In this document: piece by piece, positions 43,829 to 64,000 of the stretch
How positions within the stretch are numbered: position 1 is the first letter of the stretch
How the letters are laid out: the number at the start of each line of letters is the position of its first letter
Assembly (NCBI RefSeq): GCF_964340395.1
Contig: NC_135555.1
Span: forward strand, 6,722,431-6,786,430
Direction: 5' to 3'
DNA: 64,000 nt
Origin: Glandiceps talaboti
Lineage: Eukaryota; Hemichordata; Enteropneusta; Spengelidae
The notes under the pieces: model-generated
Told to the model about the DNA's origin: nothing
Database searches by the model: none
The model's input: only the letters and a program-made list of their open reading frames with translations
Made by a program: the position numbers and the translations under genes

Positions 43829-45223
43829 TAAGTTGAGCAACACTTCTTTTTTTTCATTATTTTGATGTTTATTGAACATTTTCAAAGAAAATGTTTCACA
43901 AAACAGAAGACAGGCACATGACAAAGAACAAACCAAAAAGAAAAAGTTCACAGACCAAAAGAGGGAAGTAAGACACGGAAAAAAGAAACCCCACGATATT
44001 GTGAAAAAAAAATAGTTAAGGAAAATTACAAAAACTAAGTAACTGTATTATTTGCAGATTTGATTTACCATCTAAATTTCAGCGGCAAATAAAAGAAAAA
44101 AAATTATAGCAAACATTCATTGAGACTTGCTATGCATCGTTTTCCCTTGGGTTCATTTGCGAAACAAACCAAGATGTTTCTATAATATCTAATATTTTCT
44201 AATAAAATATCAAAAATTGGAATTATCTCTGACATTTTACAGTTGTAAATAAATCTCTTCGCAAGGAGATAAATAATATTCCAGCCAATTATGGTGTGAT
44301 CGGCACCATCGATTCCCAAGAGGAATTCAGTTTCAGAAAGGATAACATACACTTGTCAAATATATTATTCCATATCTGTTGTACAAATGGATATTTAAAG
44401 AATAGATGCCCAATCGTTTCAGTTTCTTGGTCACAGAAAGTGCAGCGCTCATGATCTGAAAGTTTCCGAAGAAACAGAAATCTATTCGTACAGAAGACAC
44501 GGTGAAGGATTTTATACTGTAGACTCTGAAGGGCAAAATGATCGGTTACATTTCTCGGCAAAACATAGTAAATAAAAAAAGTTATCCAAGGAGATGCTAA
44601 GCTCTGCACACAACTTCTCTACAGAACGTTGTAAATTTTGCCTACCTCTTTTTCGAGATAGAGGGCGCACATTGTCTTACATATCTTAACATTTTCAATC
44701 ACGTTATGTTGAAAGATTTTATTCTGATTTGAAAATAGGAGAATTTCTCTTTTCCATCTGTTCGGAATTGCTTTAAGTACACCATAGAAAGTTACAAAAT
44801 CAGTCTCAATATGGTATTTTCTACATAAGTTATTATAAGAGTGAAAATTTCCATTTTCAGCTAGTAATTCTCAAGTCAGTCGAATTTTAAGGGGAATATG
44901 AGATTTCAGACCAACCTTGGAATACTTCATTCAAAAATACGTTACCAGTAAGTCTGTGATAAATTAAAGTTTTGATTTGTTGACTTCCTAAGAATCTTAA
45001 CACACAACAGTCCAAACCAAGAACAGAAGTGAGCAGAAACTTCCACTGACTTATATATTCGTATTAAAAAGGCGCTGAATCCAAGAATGTTTCAGCGACT
45101 TTTGAAACATTGACAGACGAACTATGTTAAGACCTTCGTCTGCTACACTCATACACATTCTGTTTCTGTAGATTTCATCCAAATAATTTTATAAAAACAC
45201 GACTCCAACTTTTTACATGTAAT
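43829..45223 (-). mobile_element. 5'-truncated, decayed Tx1/L1-type LINE
   Basis: On the - strand, frames with stops give DEGLNIVRLSMFQKSLKHSW, then AENGNFHSYNN and KAIPNRWKREILLFSN, then LQSLQYKILHRVFCTNRFLF followed by CTFCDQETETIGHLF. These are ordered landmarks of the Tx1-clade ORF2 C-terminus, including the zf-RVT motif. The 3' end is A-rich (AATGAAAAAAAAG). Many frame breaks mark it as old. Confidence 0.75.
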
Positions 45224-45346
45224 ACTGTAATTTTGGTAAGAAAACTGCGAGTGAAAATCTAGATCGTCGTATAAGATACTGTGCTCCACCCTTAATGACC
45301 TGTCCCACACTGACGTTCATAAGACGTCAGTCCCGCGTAACTATTG
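45224..45346. repeat. Direct repeat, upstream copy flanking a Tx1-like LINE
   Basis: 123 bp paired with 43708-43828. Its inner edge meets the 5' truncation point of the LINE. Confidence 0.8.
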
Positions 45347-46323
45347 CACCGAGTAAATAATCAAGTTAATCAATTGGATTTGAATGGTTATCTGGTTACC
45401 ATGGCAGTCCAAGCAGATGATTAAAAATGTGAAATTTTCGCCCAGATACAAGCACATAGGATTATCTTGTAACAATCAGTGACGTTGCGATTTGTTTCTA
45501 ATCCTGCCGCAGAGGCATGTTTTTTTTTAAATATATAAGGTTTGGTCGGGTCATGAGAACAATATAATTAATGAAGGCCGTCATAATACTGAATACGATT
45601 TGACATACATTCACTGTATTGGTCCATATGCATACTTACTCGCCTCCGGTTAATTTGGTGGTTTGGCCGGGTCCGCCCTTGTCACGGCTTCAATAGATAG
45701 GCATTTTATTTCATTGAGCGAGCTGTAGCAGAGATCAACGCTCATCAGTTCAACCAAACCAACCATGGTAACCAACCATAACCATCTGCCTGAATGTGAA
45801 TACTGCAATTTCGTGGAGCGCTCAAAATTGGTAATTAGGATGGAAGTACGCCCCCGTCACGGTCAACTTGACATTGTCGTTATTAACCTTGACTTATTGA
45901 TAAGTTACTCATTTGACGTGTTTATATGATGTCATGAATTCCAAGGTAGTTGAATTCACCTATTGCCACTCACACGTTTAATAGGTTGAAAGTTTGAAAA
46001 TGGACCCTGGGTCACGTGATTAACTCATTCCAGGGGGTGCCATCTTATAATCTCTAAATGCATCATCGCAATTATGCAAATGAATTTGAAGTCTATTCGA
46101 AATCGTCCAATGATTAATCGGTACGTCCTATATGTGATGAGCTGTAAAGAAAATAGACGGTATTTGTCTAACGGTATTACCTGACAACGTTCGAAAATAC
46201 GTATCAGTTTTAACAAAAATTTACCTCTTAACCATATTGGCATCGGAAAACTGTCTGGTAACATACTTGTAACGTTCCAGGAACAACTTTACTTTCTCAA
46301 GAAGAGCAGTTTGTTTTTCGACA

Positions 46324-63847
<17,524 letters not shown>

Positions 63848-64000
63848 GTATGTGCAGAATTAGCTAATTTGGCTTTTAGGAAGACCCGTGTCCGTTAGTG
63901 TATATGAAATTCAACAGAAATATAATAACATTAATAAAAAAAAACCAGTCAATTCTACTATTAAAGGACCATGAATACACTATCATGTGTACTCCGGCAA

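Larger units (their letters stand above)
41404..46323. other. Intergenic region between genes B and C
   Basis: It holds the gene B 3' UTR, an L2-like LINE end (42170-42786), a foldback repeat (43389-43653) and a Tx1-like LINE with long flanking duplications (43708-45346). In 41600-42160, 42800-43380 and 45350-46300 I see no supported gene. The gene C promoter should be near 46000-46320. Confidence 0.55.

Overview
This is animal nuclear DNA. It shows many short exons with GT-AG introns, secreted-type cysteine-rich modules joined at phase-1 introns, non-LTR retrotransposons, tRNA-derived SINEs, foldback repeats and very dense microsatellites, mostly (TCTG)n, (TATG)n, (TG)n, (AAC)n and (GAT)n. 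The mix suggests a marine invertebrate, for example a non-vertebrate deuterostome or a lophotrochozoan. The sequence alone does not fix the species or phylum.

The main content is a head-to-tail array of three paralogous genes, all on the + strand. Each encodes a DEG/ENaC-type (amiloride-sensitive, ASC family) sodium channel subunit whose extracellular loop carries a long array of LDL-receptor class A (LDLa) modules. Gene A (117-15189) lacks its 5' end, which lies before the window; 21 exons are visible. Gene B (22295-41403) is complete, with 23 coding exons and 931 predicted residues. Gene C (46324 to beyond the window) has its first 7 coding exons here. In gene B the order is: a short cytoplasmic N-terminus with the HG gating motif, TM1, the post-TM1 FPTVTLCN motif, nine LDLa-type modules, the rest of the ASC ectodomain, and TM2 with the Gly-Phe-Ser (GxS) selectivity filter. 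All spliced exons stay in frame, and cysteines and motifs are kept, so A and B look like working genes rather than pseudogenes.

The LDLa block sits at one phase-1 boundary of the channel, and every module exon is symmetric (1-1), as expected from exon shuffling. The first six modules have the usual six cysteines. The last modules (five in A, three in B) have lost exactly cysteines 1 and 3 but keep the acidic calcium-cage end. I have not met this layout as a described system; it is the main candidate novelty of the window.

Intergenic and intronic DNA holds mobile elements. Between A and B (15190-22294) are a duplicated segment around an (ATTGT)n array, a Penelope-like GIY-YIG remnant and an (AG)n tract. 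Gene B introns hold a palindromic repeat cluster around two (TA)n tracts, a foldback MITE, a 5'-truncated LINE and a decayed CR1/Jockey-like 3' end. Between B and C (41404-46323) are an L2-like LINE 3' end, a foldback element and a Tx1-like LINE with about 120 bp flanking duplications. Gene C intron 1 is 14.6 kb because two large LINEs on the - strand (about 49220-54213 and 54325-58100) sit within or next to (TATG)n arrays. The first LINE is nearly intact and its ORF1 has a degenerate 2A-like motif.
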